A stretch of DNA of 64,000 nucleotides from CAWKMN01 sp963850765 (GTDB taxonomy: Bacteria; Chloroflexota; Anaerolineae; Aggregatilineales; Aggregatilineaceae), in contig CAWKMN010000003.1 in NCBI GenBank assembly GCA_963850765.1, forward strand, positions 434,001 to 498,000. The letters are read 5' to 3'. The translations under genes and the position numbers were made by a program. Below, one piece after another: positions 8,432 to 16,971 of this stretch (position 1 is the first letter of the stretch; each line of letters starts with the position of its first letter). The notes beneath the pieces were generated by a model. It saw nothing but the letters and a program-made list of their open reading frames with translations. It was not told where the DNA came from and did no database searches.

Positions 8432-9994
8432 ATGTACCAGGACGAGACTATGATCCCTGAAGGTTTAGAGGCTTACGTCGAACAACAACAACTGCTGCTC
8501 AACGTGACCCACCAGATCGGCAGCAGCGCCGGGTTGAACGAAACCATCCCCCATATTCTGGAAGGGATCGAGCGTGCCATCCAACCCGACGTTGTGCGAT
8601 TGGTGCTCAGCGGGGCGCGCTGGCGGGCCTTTGACCCTGGGCCGTCGGATGTCACGGCGGTTGATCGCGCCATATTCGAGGTCGTGAGCCAACAGGGTGA
8701 GATCGAGTTTTCGCGGACGGGCGGCGACAGTGTGCCGCCGTTCTTGCCCGCCGACCTGGATACGGTGATCGCGCTCCTGCTGCGCGCACACGGTGTGCGT
8801 CTGGGTGCGCTGTGGCTGGGGTTTCAGGGCCCGCATGAGATGGCCGATGCCGAGCGCACCTTCCTGCGGATCCTGGCCGGGCAGGCGGCGATTGCCGCGG
8901 CTAACGCGCAGTCATTCGAGTCGGCGCGGCGCGGGCGGGAGTGGCTTGCCGCGATCCTGGCGAGCACGCCGGACCCCGTACTGGTCGTGGACAACGATCT
9001 GCGGCTGCAACTGGTCAATCCGGCCGCCGAAGAGATGTTCCCGTCGTTGATGGCTGACGCTGCGGGGCAGCCGTTGGAGCAGCCGGCCATTCTGGTCGAT
9101 CTGCTGCGTCAGCACGATAATCCTGATATGCCCAAAGTGATCGAATTTGCCGCCGAGAACGGGCGTGTGTACTCCCCGAGCATCTCCCAGGTACACACGG
9201 AGAACGGCGAGATGACCGGCTGGGTGCTGATCCTGCGTGATGTGACGCACTTCAAGCGCCTGCATGATAATATGTCGGATTTCCTGAGCACCGTATCGCA
9301 CGATATGCGATCGCCGCTGACCTATATGAAGGGCTTTCTCGACATGCTGGGCATGGTCGGGGACCTGAACGACAAGCAGCGCGAATTTGTGGGCCGCATC
9401 GGCGGCGGCGTAATCCAGATGTCTGACATGGTGGAGAAGATCCTTGAGGCGGGTAAGCTCGACCCGGTGACGGGCAATTACAAGCTGGCGCGCGAAGCCT
9501 GCGATGTGGTGGATGTCGTGCAGCGCATCATGACGACACTGGCAGGTCCGGCGGCCACCAAAAAGATCACCATGACATCGACGGTGGGCGAGGGTATCCC
9601 CATCCTCAATGTGGACCGGGCCATGGTCAGCAGTGCGTTTACCAATCTGGCCGAGAACGCCGTGAAGTATACGCCCGAAGGCGGCGAGGTCGCTCTTGAT
9701 GTGCAGGTGCATAACGGCTCGCTCGTGTTCAAGGTGACGGACAACGGCTACGGGATCAGCCCGGAGAACCAGGCCAAGCTGTTCGCGCGCAACGTCCGCA
9801 TTCACCGCCGGGAGTGGAAACAGGTGAAGGGCAGCGGCCTCGGGTTGTTTATCGTCAAGAATGTTGCGCAGCGGCATGGCGGCGATGCCTGGGTCGAGAG
9901 CGTCGAGGGTGAGGGCAGTACGTTCTACATGACGATCCCGCTTGAGGGGCCGAATTTGCCGGCGGGCGGCGACGCCGGGACATCGTCGGGTTAG
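8432..9994 (+). CDS. Soluble sensor histidine kinase (GAF–PAS–HisKA–HATPase)
   Basis: The 520-residue protein starts with a GAF-like domain (about 20–160) and a PAS domain (about 170–275, ILASTPDPVLVVDNDLRLQL to WVLILRDVTHFKR). H290 lies in STVSHDMRSPLTYM. The ATPase domain shows NLAENAVKYT, DNGYGIS and GSGLGLFIV. It is cytoplasmic. The second in-frame ATG at 8450 has an AGGACGAG site just upstream and may be the true start. A promoter at 8366 and a hairpin terminator at 10035 frame it as a single-gene transcript, divergent from the receiver–ParA fusion. Partnering of the two is inferred from position. Confidence 0.9.
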   Translation: MYQDETMIPEGLEAYVEQQQLLLNVTHQIGSSAGLNETIPHILEGIERAIQPDVVRLVLSGARWRAFDPGPSDVTAVDRAIFEVVSQQGEIEFSRTGGDSVPPFLPADLDTVIALLLRAHGVRLGALWLGFQGPHEMADAERTFLRILAGQAAIAAANAQSFESARRGREWLAAILASTPDPVLVVDNDLRLQLVNPAAEEMFPSLMADAAGQPLEQPAILVDLLRQHDNPDMPKVIEFAAENGRVYSPSISQVHTENGEMTGWVLILRDVTHFKRLHDNMSDFLSTVSHDMRSPLTYMKGFLDMLGMVGDLNDKQREFVGRIGGGVIQMSDMVEKILEAGKLDPVTGNYKLAREACDVVDVVQRIMTTLAGPAATKKITMTSTVGEGIPILNVDRAMVSSAFTNLAENAVKYTPEGGEVALDVQVHNGSLVFKVTDNGYGISPENQAKLFARNVRIHRREWKQVKGSGLGLFIVKNVAQRHGGDAWVESVEGEGSTFYMTIPLEGPNLPAGGDAGTSSG

Positions 9995-10034
9995 CCGACC
10001 GAAGATCCGTCCGTAAGGCACAACAACTCTCGCG

Positions 10035-10060
10035 ACCCCGGCCCAACCGGGGTTTGTTTT
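10035..10060 (+). terminator. Rho-independent terminator after the GAF–PAS kinase
   Basis: ACCCCGG (10035–10041) pairs with CCGGGGT (10047–10053) around a 5-base loop and is followed by TTGTTTT. It sits between the kinase and mutL. Confidence 0.75.
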
Positions 10061-10076
10061 CGGTGGAGACAGCAGC

Positions 10077-11912
10077 ATGGTGATACACATTTTGCCGGAG
10101 ATTGTGGCAGCCCAGATCGCCGCCGGGGAAGTTGTCGAGCGCCCGGCTTCGGTCGTCAAGGAGCTGATCGAGAATTCGCTTGACGCGGGCGCGCGCTCGA
10201 TCGTGGTGGAGGTCGAGCAGGGAGGCAAGCGGCTGATCCGGGTGAGCGACGATGGCAGTGGGATCGCGGCAGACGAAGCGGCGCTGGCCTTTGCGCGCCA
10301 TTCGACCAGCAAGCTCCAGACCATCGAGGATCTGAACCGGATCAGGACGCTGGGCTTTCGTGGCGAGGCGCTGGCGAGCATCGCGGCGGTGAGCCGGACA
10401 TCGTTGATCACCCGGCATGAGCAGGAAAACACCGGCGTCGAGGTCCAGGTTGAGGGCGGCGAACTGCGCTACGAGCGCCCGGCTGGCGTGCCGGTTGGGA
10501 CGGTGGTGCAGGTGGAAAACCTGTTCTTCAACACCCCGGCCCGGCTCAAGTTCCTGAAGGCGGAAAGCACGGAACGGCGGCATGTCACGCAGTTGGTGAC
10601 GCGCTATGCCATGGCTTACCCGGATGTACGCTTCCGGCTGGTGCAGGAGCGGCTGGAGCAGTTCCACAGCACGGGCAGCGGCGATCTGGCGGATGTGCTG
10701 GTCGAGGCGTTTGGGCTGGACACTTTCCGGGAGATGCTGGAAGTCAGCCCGCTGCCGCCCGCGCGGCCCGATCTGCCGCCGATCGAGGTGTACGGATTTG
10801 CATCCGCGCCGAGTGTGAACCGATCGAACCGGGGGCATATTGTGCTGTTTGTCAATGGGCGCACGATTGCCGACCAAAGCCTGAGTTACGCGGTTGTGCA
10901 GGCGTATCATACCCTGCTGCCGGTGGGCCGCTATCCCGTGGCGGCGCTGATGATCACCCTGCCACCCGAAGAAGTGGATGTGAATGTCCACCCCACCAAA
11001 GCCGAAGTACGCTTCCGTTCGCCCGATGCCGTATTCTCTGCCGTGCAGCGCGCCGTCCGGCGGGCGGTAATCGATCAGGCCCCGGTGCCGGGTGTGGAAA
11101 GCGACATCTATCCGGCGGTCCGTCCAGGGTGGGCGGGATCGCACAGCGACGACGAGCGCGGAGATTTTGCGCCGCCGCGCGGCCCAACGACGGACGACCG
11201 CCAGCAGATACAGATGGGCTTTGAGATCTCCGATCCGGGCCGCTATCGCCAGCAGCAGAGCGACCTTGATCGCGCCGCACGATCCGACAGCACAGAAATT
11301 CCGGCGGGACCTGGCAGACCTGCACGCCCGCGCACGCTGCCGATCCTGCGCGTGGTGGGACAGGTGGGGGCGGCGTATATCGTGGCGGAGGGGCCGGCAG
11401 GGGTGTATCTGATCGACCAACACGCCGCGCACGAGCGGATTCTGTACGAGCAGTTCATGGCAGAGCAGGCGGCCCACGAAGCGGTAGATCAGCACACGCT
11501 GCCCGTCACCACGGTCGATCTGCACCCGACGGCGGCGGCGCTGGTCGAGGAGCACCAGGAGACGTTGGCCGGCCTTGGATTTCGTCTGGCCCCATTCGGC
11601 CCAAATACCTTTCGCATCCAGACGATTCCGGCGCTGCTGGCCGATCATGACCCCGCACAGGTGATCCGCCTGATCGTGGAGGACCTGGAAAGCGGCCTCG
11701 GGCCGGGCGAAGCGACGCTCGAAGAGAAGCTGATCCGGCGGGTCTGCAAAACGGCCGCGGTCAAGGCGGGGCAGGTGCTCAGCTACGAAGAAATGCAGGG
11801 ATTGATCCAGCAGTTGGAGCGGTGTGAATCGCCGCGCACATGTCCGCACGGCCGCCCCACGATGCTGCATCTCAGCGGGGAAGAACTGGCGCGGCAGTTC
11901 GGGCGGACGTAA
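10077..11912 (+). CDS. mutL: DNA mismatch repair protein MutL (with endonuclease motif)
   Basis: The 611-residue protein has the GHKL ATPase of MutL at 1–200 (IAAGEVVERPASVVKELIEN, DDGSGI, GFRGEALASI) and the transducer domain at 210–330. The C-terminal dimerisation domain carries DQHAAHERILYE (from residue 447), which fits the DQHAx2Ex4E metal motif, and CPHGRP near 588. MutL proteins with these motifs nick DNA themselves in bacteria that lack MutH. The linker at 340–420 is low-complexity and charged, as usual. It pairs with MutS, which is not in this window. The ATG has GGTGGAG 8 bases upstream. Confidence 0.96.
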   Translation: MVIHILPEIVAAQIAAGEVVERPASVVKELIENSLDAGARSIVVEVEQGGKRLIRVSDDGSGIAADEAALAFARHSTSKLQTIEDLNRIRTLGFRGEALASIAAVSRTSLITRHEQENTGVEVQVEGGELRYERPAGVPVGTVVQVENLFFNTPARLKFLKAESTERRHVTQLVTRYAMAYPDVRFRLVQERLEQFHSTGSGDLADVLVEAFGLDTFREMLEVSPLPPARPDLPPIEVYGFASAPSVNRSNRGHIVLFVNGRTIADQSLSYAVVQAYHTLLPVGRYPVAALMITLPPEEVDVNVHPTKAEVRFRSPDAVFSAVQRAVRRAVIDQAPVPGVESDIYPAVRPGWAGSHSDDERGDFAPPRGPTTDDRQQIQMGFEISDPGRYRQQQSDLDRAARSDSTEIPAGPGRPARPRTLPILRVVGQVGAAYIVAEGPAGVYLIDQHAAHERILYEQFMAEQAAHEAVDQHTLPVTTVDLHPTAAALVEEHQETLAGLGFRLAPFGPNTFRIQTIPALLADHDPAQVIRLIVEDLESGLGPGEATLEEKLIRRVCKTAAVKAGQVLSYEEMQGLIQQLERCESPRTCPHGRPTMLHLSGEELARQFGRT

Positions 11913-11928
11913 GCGAAAAGACCCTTAC

Positions 11929-12033
11929 CACAGAGGACACAGAGAGCACGGAGAAGATCAAGGGAAAAGCAAGAGAAAAAAATCTGAACCGCAGAGAGAC
12001 AGAGGACGCGGAGAGGGACAAGAGGGACAAGAG
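11929..12033. repeat. Intergenic 'cacagaggacacagag' family repeat, copy 2 (two units)
   Basis: Two tandem units, 'accacagaggacacagagag...' and 'aaccgcagagagacagaggacgcggag', match the copy at 3496–3545. The stretch is strongly A/G-biased on the plus strand. It lies just downstream of mutL. Confidence 0.65.
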
Positions 12034-12043
12034 GAGAATTATA

Positions 12044-12072
12044 CAGGGGCGGGTATCATATACCCGCCCCTG
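12044..12072. repeat. Perfect palindromic hairpin between mutL and secF (possible bidirectional terminator)
   Basis: CAGGGGCGGGTAT (12044–12056) pairs perfectly with ATACCCGCCCCTG (12060–12072) around a 3-base loop. It lies between convergent genes. Neither side has a strong U-run. A similar GGGGCGG…CCGCCCCTG hairpin lies at 44726–44750, so this may be a dispersed palindromic element as well as a transcription stop. Confidence 0.65.
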
Positions 12073-12093
12073 TTGATTCCCATTAGAGTCCGA

Positions 12094-13131
12094 TCAGGAG
12101 AGCGCGGCCATTTCTTCGCGGCGGCGCTTCTTGGCCTCGCGGTTGACGAACGGGATCTCGCCTTTTTCCCAGGATACCAGCAGCGGCACCGCATTGAAGA
12201 TCGACGAATACGTGCCGCTCATCAGGCCGATCAGCATGATGCCGATGAACTGCCGAATGGTATCGCCGCCGAACAGCAGAATAGCGACCATCACGAACAC
12301 GGCGTTCAACTGGGTGGCCAGCGACCGATGGACGGTCTCAAGAATACTGCGATTGACGATCGCGTCGTAGTCTTCGCCGCGATACTTGGGGATATTCTCG
12401 CGAATGCGGTCAAACACCACGATCGTATCCTGCACCGAGTAACCGACGACGGTCAGGATGGCCGTCAGGAACAGCGCATTCGCTTCCCACCCGAACAGGA
12501 TGCCAAGGATCGCCATTACACCCATTGTCACCAGAATGTCGTGGAACATGGCAATGATCGCGCACGCGCCGTATCGGTAGGCGTGGGGCACGCGGCGGAA
12601 GGCCAGCACGATGAAGCCCAGAATGATCACCGCAACGGCCAGAGTTGCCACGACGGCGGCGCGCGTTACTTCTTCGCCCACGGTCGCGGACACACTGCTG
12701 GTGGTGATGGCAGCCTCACGCGAAGGATCTTCTTCGACGGTCTGAGGCGACCAGAACTCGCCCAGTTGATCGGCTGACTGCAGAAAGACCTTCAGATTGT
12801 CCAGGTCATCGATTTCCTCAAAGCGAATCTGCCAACGGCTGCCGGCCTCCTCGAACGCGCCTTCAATATCATCCGCAGCGATCGGTTCCAGGCGCTGTAC
12901 GACATAGTCGCTGATATCATAGGCTTCCAGCGCGTCGCGAACCTGCTGTTCGCTGACATTCTTGACCAGGGAGATTTCCATCAGCGTGCCGCCGGTGAAA
13001 TCGATGCTCAACCGGACCGGGCTGCCGTACTCAATGGCCGAATAGGCCATCGCAATCAGGCCCGGAATAATCACCATGGCCGAAATCAGAAAGTAAAGAC
13101 GCCGGCGCTGTGCAAAATTAAACAGGAACAT
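12094..13131 (-). CDS. secF: Protein translocase subunit SecF
   Basis: The 345-residue membrane protein has the SecF plan: N-terminal segment (YFLISAMVIIPGLIAMAYS), the motif SIDFTGGTLMEISL, an extracytoplasmic P1-like domain (to about 190), then five membrane segments that include GYSVQDTIVVFDRIREN and ALFLTAILTVVGYS. SecDF uses the proton gradient to pull exported proteins through SecYEG. It lies 18 bases downstream of secD in the same direction and is surely co-transcribed. The P1 region is longer than in E. coli SecF (extra residues around 75–155). Confidence 0.95.
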   Translation of the reverse strand: MFLFNFAQRRRLYFLISAMVIIPGLIAMAYSAIEYGSPVRLSIDFTGGTLMEISLVKNVSEQQVRDALEAYDISDYVVQRLEPIAADDIEGAFEEAGSRWQIRFEEIDDLDNLKVFLQSADQLGEFWSPQTVEEDPSREAAITTSSVSATVGEEVTRAAVVATLAVAVIILGFIVLAFRRVPHAYRYGACAIIAMFHDILVTMGVMAILGILFGWEANALFLTAILTVVGYSVQDTIVVFDRIRENIPKYRGEDYDAIVNRSILETVHRSLATQLNAVFVMVAILLFGGDTIRQFIGIMLIGLMSGTYSSIFNAVPLLVSWEKGEIPFVNREAKKRRREEMAALS

Positions 13132-13149
13132 GGTTCTGATCTCCTTTGC

Positions 13150-14607
13150 CTAGACGCCGAGCAGGCGAGGGCTGGTGCGTAACGGGCCGCCAAACAGCAG
13201 CACGATCGTGTGCAAAAGCGTACGGGTCACGATCACGGCGGTGAAGAGGTTGATAATCAACCCCAGGCCGAGCGTGAGCGCGAACCCCTGGACGGCGCTG
13301 GCACCAAACGTCTGACCAAAAAAGTACAGGATGATGGTAATGATAATCGTCGAGATGTTCGAGTCGCGGATGGAAGTCCACGCACGTTCAAAGCCAGCTT
13401 CGATGGCACGTTCCATCGAGCGGCCGTTGCGCAGCTCCTCCTTCATACGCTCGAAGATCAGGATGTTGCCATCAACCGCGGTGCCGATACTGATCAGGAA
13501 GCCGGTGATGGCGGGCAGACTGAGCGTCACGGGGACGAACTTGTAGAGTGCAAAGTTGATTGCCGTGAACAGGAGCAGGGCCAGCCCGGCGGCGATGCCT
13601 GGCACCCGGTAGTAGATGAGCATGAACAGCAGCACCGTGATCACGCCGATAATCCCCGCGCGGATCGAACGATCAACCGACACCTGACCCAGCGAGGGGC
13701 CGATCGTGTCAAATGCGATAATGTCCAGCGGCACGGGCAGCGCACCGTATTTCAACTGCGCTTCCAGGATTTTGGCTTCGTCACGGGTGAAGTTGCCGGT
13801 GATGATACCGCCATCCATCGTTCCCGCGGCGGCGCTCTGCGACAGGTCCGATTGAATGGTAGGGTAGGAAATCAGCCGGCCATCCAGCACAATCGCCATG
13901 GGCCGGTTCGGGTTGTCGGCGACATACTGCACAAAGTCGTCCACGCCATCCCCACCGTTTCTAATCGTAAAGCGGACGGACCACTGCGTGCCGATGGTCC
14001 CCTGTGTAACCGCGGCCGCATCCGACAGGCCCGCGCCCGTCATGATGGTCTGGTAGGGCTGTCCATTGTTCAGGAGAGCGGGTTCGTCCACCGGGTTGTT
14101 CAGATCTTCGCTGGGGCAGGTATACTGGTCGAAGGGCAGGGGGGCCGCGCCTTCCGCCAGCCGCGCTTCTGCCAGCGCGACCTGTTCCGTGGTCAGGAGA
14201 CAGGACCCTTCAGGGATCGTTCCGCCGGATACGGTCGAAAAATCGACAAATTCAAGCAGGCCGGTGGATTTGATCGAGTCAAACGCCACTTTTTGTTCTT
14301 TAACACCGGGCAGTTCCACGATGATCCGGTCGCTGCCCTGGCGCTGAACGACGGCCTCGGTAACGCCCAGCCCGTTCACACGGCGCTCAACGTTTCGCCG
14401 CGCCTGATCCAGCGTTTCATTGCTGTAATCGGTGCCGGACGCGACCTGAAGCAGCACGCGCGAGCCGCCTTGCAGATCCAATCCTTGCACCACCTTTACG
14501 TCCCGATCCAGGCCCAAAAAATTAATATGAGGATCAGTGGCGCTCATCCAGACCGAGACAACTGCGATGAGGACAATGATCACGAGCCAGAGGCGATACC
14601 CTCTCAT
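13150..14607 (-). CDS. secD: Protein translocase subunit SecD
   Basis: I choose the ATG at 14607 (485 residues): it has a GAGGAAGTAA ribosome site and begins MRGYRLWLVIIVLIAVVSVW, the first membrane segment. GLDLQGGSRVLLQV is the SecD signature. The periplasmic-type domain runs to about 300, with GLGVTEAVVQRQGSDRIIVELPG near 95–120. The C-terminal half has five more segments with AVDGNILIFERMKEELRNG. It forms the proton-driven export motor with SecF. The longer open frame to 14856 adds no SecD-like sequence. Confidence 0.95.
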   Translation of the reverse strand: MRGYRLWLVIIVLIAVVSVWMSATDPHINFLGLDRDVKVVQGLDLQGGSRVLLQVASGTDYSNETLDQARRNVERRVNGLGVTEAVVQRQGSDRIIVELPGVKEQKVAFDSIKSTGLLEFVDFSTVSGGTIPEGSCLLTTEQVALAEARLAEGAAPLPFDQYTCPSEDLNNPVDEPALLNNGQPYQTIMTGAGLSDAAAVTQGTIGTQWSVRFTIRNGGDGVDDFVQYVADNPNRPMAIVLDGRLISYPTIQSDLSQSAAAGTMDGGIITGNFTRDEAKILEAQLKYGALPVPLDIIAFDTIGPSLGQVSVDRSIRAGIIGVITVLLFMLIYYRVPGIAAGLALLLFTAINFALYKFVPVTLSLPAITGFLISIGTAVDGNILIFERMKEELRNGRSMERAIEAGFERAWTSIRDSNISTIIITIILYFFGQTFGASAVQGFALTLGLGLIINLFTAVIVTRTLLHTIVLLFGGPLRTSPRLLGV

Positions 14608-14771
14608 CTGTTTACTTCCTCTCAAATGGCACTTTCGCAGCCAGCAGCGTGCTTTTTCACATGATCGCAAACCGTCCCATGATAACGCGGAGAAGGGACG
14701 GTTTGCAAGGGTGACTTCAATACGTTTCGAGGCTGAGAGAAACTTCAGGAGGGCAGCGAGCCCTCCAGCCA

Positions 14772-15359
14772 TCAGCTTGCGGCGCTGCCATCCAGGCCCA
14801 GGTCGGTGGCGATCGCCTGCATGGCGTCCAACACCAGTGGGACATGCTCCGTCCACAGATCAACGCCCAGGGCCGCGGCCGCGTGCTCGATCTCTTCGCG
14901 GTTGACGGCGGCGGCGAAACTGCGATCTTTCCACTTGTTGCGCACCGATTTGATCTGCGTGATGTCGCGGATGTCTTTGGTGGGGCGCACCAGGGCCACG
15001 GCTGTCAGAAAGCCGGTCAGTTCATCCACCGCCACGAGGGTTTTTTCCATCGGAGTCGTGGGCTGCACGCCCGTGCGATCGGCGGCATGCCCGGCGATGG
15101 TGCGGATAATCGCCTCATCCACGCCCCTGTCGCGCAGGATGCGCAGGCCGGCGAAAGGATGCCCATCCGGCGCGGTCATGTCCGGGTATTTCTCGTAATC
15201 AAAATCATGGATCAGGCCCGCAACTCCCCACAGTTCCTCGTCCTCGCCGAAACGCCGGGCGTAGGCGCGCATCGCAGCCTCGACCGCCTGCATATGGTGG
15301 CGCAGGCTCTCGGATTCAGTCCATTCGGTGACAAGCTGCCAGGCTTCCGCGCGGTTCAT
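14772..15359 (-). CDS. HD-domain phosphohydrolase
   Basis: The 195-residue protein has the HD metal site: H21/H22 in LRHHMQAVE, then H51-D52 (GLIHDFDYEKYP) and later GHAADRTG and DELTGF. This pattern is typical of small HD hydrolases related to the HDIG group, often annotated as hydrolases in secDF neighbourhoods. Substrate unknown, presumably a nucleotide or phosphoester. Its start overlaps the stop of the OsmC gene (ATGA), and secD follows 164 bases downstream on the same strand. Confidence 0.85.
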   Translation of the reverse strand: MNRAEAWQLVTEWTESESLRHHMQAVEAAMRAYARRFGEDEELWGVAGLIHDFDYEKYPDMTAPDGHPFAGLRILRDRGVDEAIIRTIAGHAADRTGVQPTTPMEKTLVAVDELTGFLTAVALVRPTKDIRDITQIKSVRNKWKDRSFAAAVNREEIEHAAAALGVDLWTEHVPLVLDAMQAIATDLGLDGSAAS

Positions 15360-15799
15360 TGGGGTTCAACCTCCGCTTCGTGAATCTCAAAGTCATATTG
15401 GATCTCTGCGGTGTGCCGCAGCGTGGCGGCCGCGCCGCAGTACTGGTCGCGCGACAATTCGATCGAGCGCTGGACCGCCTTGGGATCAATGCTGTGCCCG
15501 GTGAGGACGAATTTGACGCGGATGGTGGTCCAGACGCGCGGATGTTCATCGGCGCGCTCGCCTTCAACCTGAACCTCGAAGGCCGTTACGTTCTGGCGCT
15601 TTTTCCGCAGGATACTGAGCACGTCCATGCCGGTACAGCCGGCCAGGGACATCAGCATCAATTCAATGGGCCGCACGCCGGCATTGTGGCCGCCGACCGA
15701 GGGCGAGGTATCGAGTGGAATCGTATAACCGTTGCTGCTGGTGCCGATGAAGATCATGTCGTCGCGAAGAACGACTTTGCTGGTTTTGGTCTGGGCCAT
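15356..15799 (-). CDS. OsmC/Ohr family peroxidase-like protein
   Basis: The 147-residue protein has the OsmC fold signature PIELMLMSLAGCTGMDVLSIL with the first catalytic cysteine C55, and the second cysteine C121 in DQYCGAAATL. Both cysteines are needed for thiol-dependent reduction of organic hydroperoxides. The exact subgroup (OsmC, Ohr or YhfA-like) cannot be fixed; the GCTGMDV and 'DQYC' forms look like the YhfA-type branch. It is translationally coupled to the HD hydrolase. Confidence 0.9.
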   Translation of the reverse strand: MAQTKTSKVVLRDDMIFIGTSSNGYTIPLDTSPSVGGHNAGVRPIELMLMSLAGCTGMDVLSILRKKRQNVTAFEVQVEGERADEHPRVWTTIRVKFVLTGHSIDPKAVQRSIELSRDQYCGAAATLRHTAEIQYDFEIHEAEVEPQ

Positions 15800-16016
15800 C
15801 AGAATTTCCCTCGGTTGAGAAGCGTGTATCCTGATTATTCTACGCTAATCGCATGATGTACTACCACTATTGAGATGCGGACGGCGGACCGGACGGCGCA
15901 ACCCGGCGCGCGCGGCTGCATCTAACACAGTAGCAGGCAAACTATTCTTGGGATAAGTCCCCGAATGGGTTATGATTCAGCTATGTTATCGACATGCCTA
16001 CCCCCAAAGGGTGACT

Positions 16017-16622
16017 ATGCCTGAAGAAGCTGAACTGCTGGCGCGGCTTAAGGCGGGCGATCAGGCCGCTTACGCGCAGTTGGTCGAGGAACATGCCGGT
16101 CCGGTTTACCGGCTGGCCCTGCGTTTGATGGGCAACGAAGGGGACGCCGAAGATGTGCTGCAAGAAACCTTCCTGAGCGCGTTCAAATCGATTGATCGCT
16201 TCGAGGGCCGGTCCAGCCTGAGCACGTGGTTATACCGCATCGCCAACAACGCGGCGCTGATGCGGCTGCGGCGGAACGAGCCGGATCTGGTATCGGTCGA
16301 TGAGCCGGTCGAGCGGGACGACGGCGATCTGATGCCCCGCCAGTTCTTCGATTTTTGCTGCCTGCCCGAAGACGATCTGCTGCAAGAAGAGGCGCGCGAC
16401 AAGATGATGCAGGCGATTGATAACCTGCCGACTCCGCTGCGCGGTGTGTTTGTCCTGCGCGATATTGAGGGGCTCTCCACCGCGGAAACCGCCGAAACGC
16501 TGGAGCTATCGGAATCGGCGGTGAAAAGCCGGCTGATGCGTGCCCGGTTGAAACTCCGCGAGCAGCTCAGTGCGTATTTCTCACAGGGGCCCGTCATTTC
16601 GGAAACGAGGAGTGAACGATGA
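16017..16622 (+). CDS. ECF-type RNA polymerase sigma factor (sigma-E/RpoE-like)
   Basis: I prefer the ATG at 16017 (201 residues), which has AAAGGGTG upstream and starts at the conserved EEAELLARLKAGDQAAYAQLVEEH; the open frame reaches back to 15972. Region 2 includes NEGDAEDVLQETFLSAF and STWLYRIANNAAL; region 4 is LPTPLRGVFVLRDIEGLSTAETAETLELSESAVKSR (helix-turn-helix). A non-conserved acidic linker lies between. It should direct polymerase to stress-type promoters and be held by the anti-sigma factor whose ATG overlaps its stop. Confidence 0.93.
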   Translation: MPEEAELLARLKAGDQAAYAQLVEEHAGPVYRLALRLMGNEGDAEDVLQETFLSAFKSIDRFEGRSSLSTWLYRIANNAALMRLRRNEPDLVSVDEPVERDDGDLMPRQFFDFCCLPEDDLLQEEARDKMMQAIDNLPTPLRGVFVLRDIEGLSTAETAETLELSESAVKSRLMRARLKLREQLSAYFSQGPVISETRSER

Positions 16623-16906
16623 GGATTTCCAGCCATACACACGATTCCGAAACCTGTCGCCGCTATCTGCACAGCCTGTCCGAATATGTCGATGGCGAGT
16701 TGGGGGAGGAAATCTGTCGCGAGATCGAAGCGCACATGACCGAGTGCGAAAACTGCCGCGTGGTGGTCGATACGCTCACCAAAACGGTGACGCTTTACCA
16801 CCAGCTGCCGGTGCCCGAAATGCCCCACGCGGTAAAAGAACGGCTCTACAAGGTGCTCAATCTGGAGGACCTTGGCTCAACCCCGGACGATCCGACCAAC
16901 CCATGA
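16619..16906 (+). CDS. Zinc-binding anti-sigma factor (ZAS / zf-HC2)
   Basis: The 95-residue soluble protein contains the ZAS motif Hx3Cx2C: H39, C43 and C46 in EIEAHMTECENC, preceded by a CxxYLxxLSEYVDGEL start typical of RsrA/ChrR-type anti-sigma domains. There is no transmembrane segment, so it is a cytoplasmic, possibly redox-sensitive, inhibitor of the sigma factor encoded just upstream with ATGA overlap. Confidence 0.9.
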   Translation: MRISSHTHDSETCRRYLHSLSEYVDGELGEEICREIEAHMTECENCRVVVDTLTKTVTLYHQLPVPEMPHAVKERLYKVLNLEDLGSTPDDPTNP

Positions 16907-16971
16907 AACCTCTGGCGATCTGGTGCATCCAAAGATAAAGACTGATGCCAGTACGCTTCGATGAGGAACCG

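Noticed and set aside
8912..10432. 506-residue minus-strand frame opposite the GAF–PAS kinase and mutL start
   Set aside because: It spans a promoter/terminator gap and two clear plus-strand genes; composition is typical of an antisense frame.
9855..11870. 671-residue minus-strand frame opposite mutL
   Set aside because: It is a shadow of mutL: rich in H, R and Q with no recognisable domain, and the plus strand encodes an unmistakable MutL.
11824..12777. 317-residue plus-strand frame across the repeat and into secF
   Set aside because: It consists of the mutL end out of frame, repeat and antisense secF.
13210..14664. 484-residue plus-strand frame opposite secD
   Set aside because: Low-complexity, Q/H/D-rich sequence with no domain; secD is certain on the other strand.
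14608..14856. Longer start for secD
   Set aside because: The extra 83 residues lack SecD similarity; the ATG at 14607 has a ribosome site and starts the first membrane helix.
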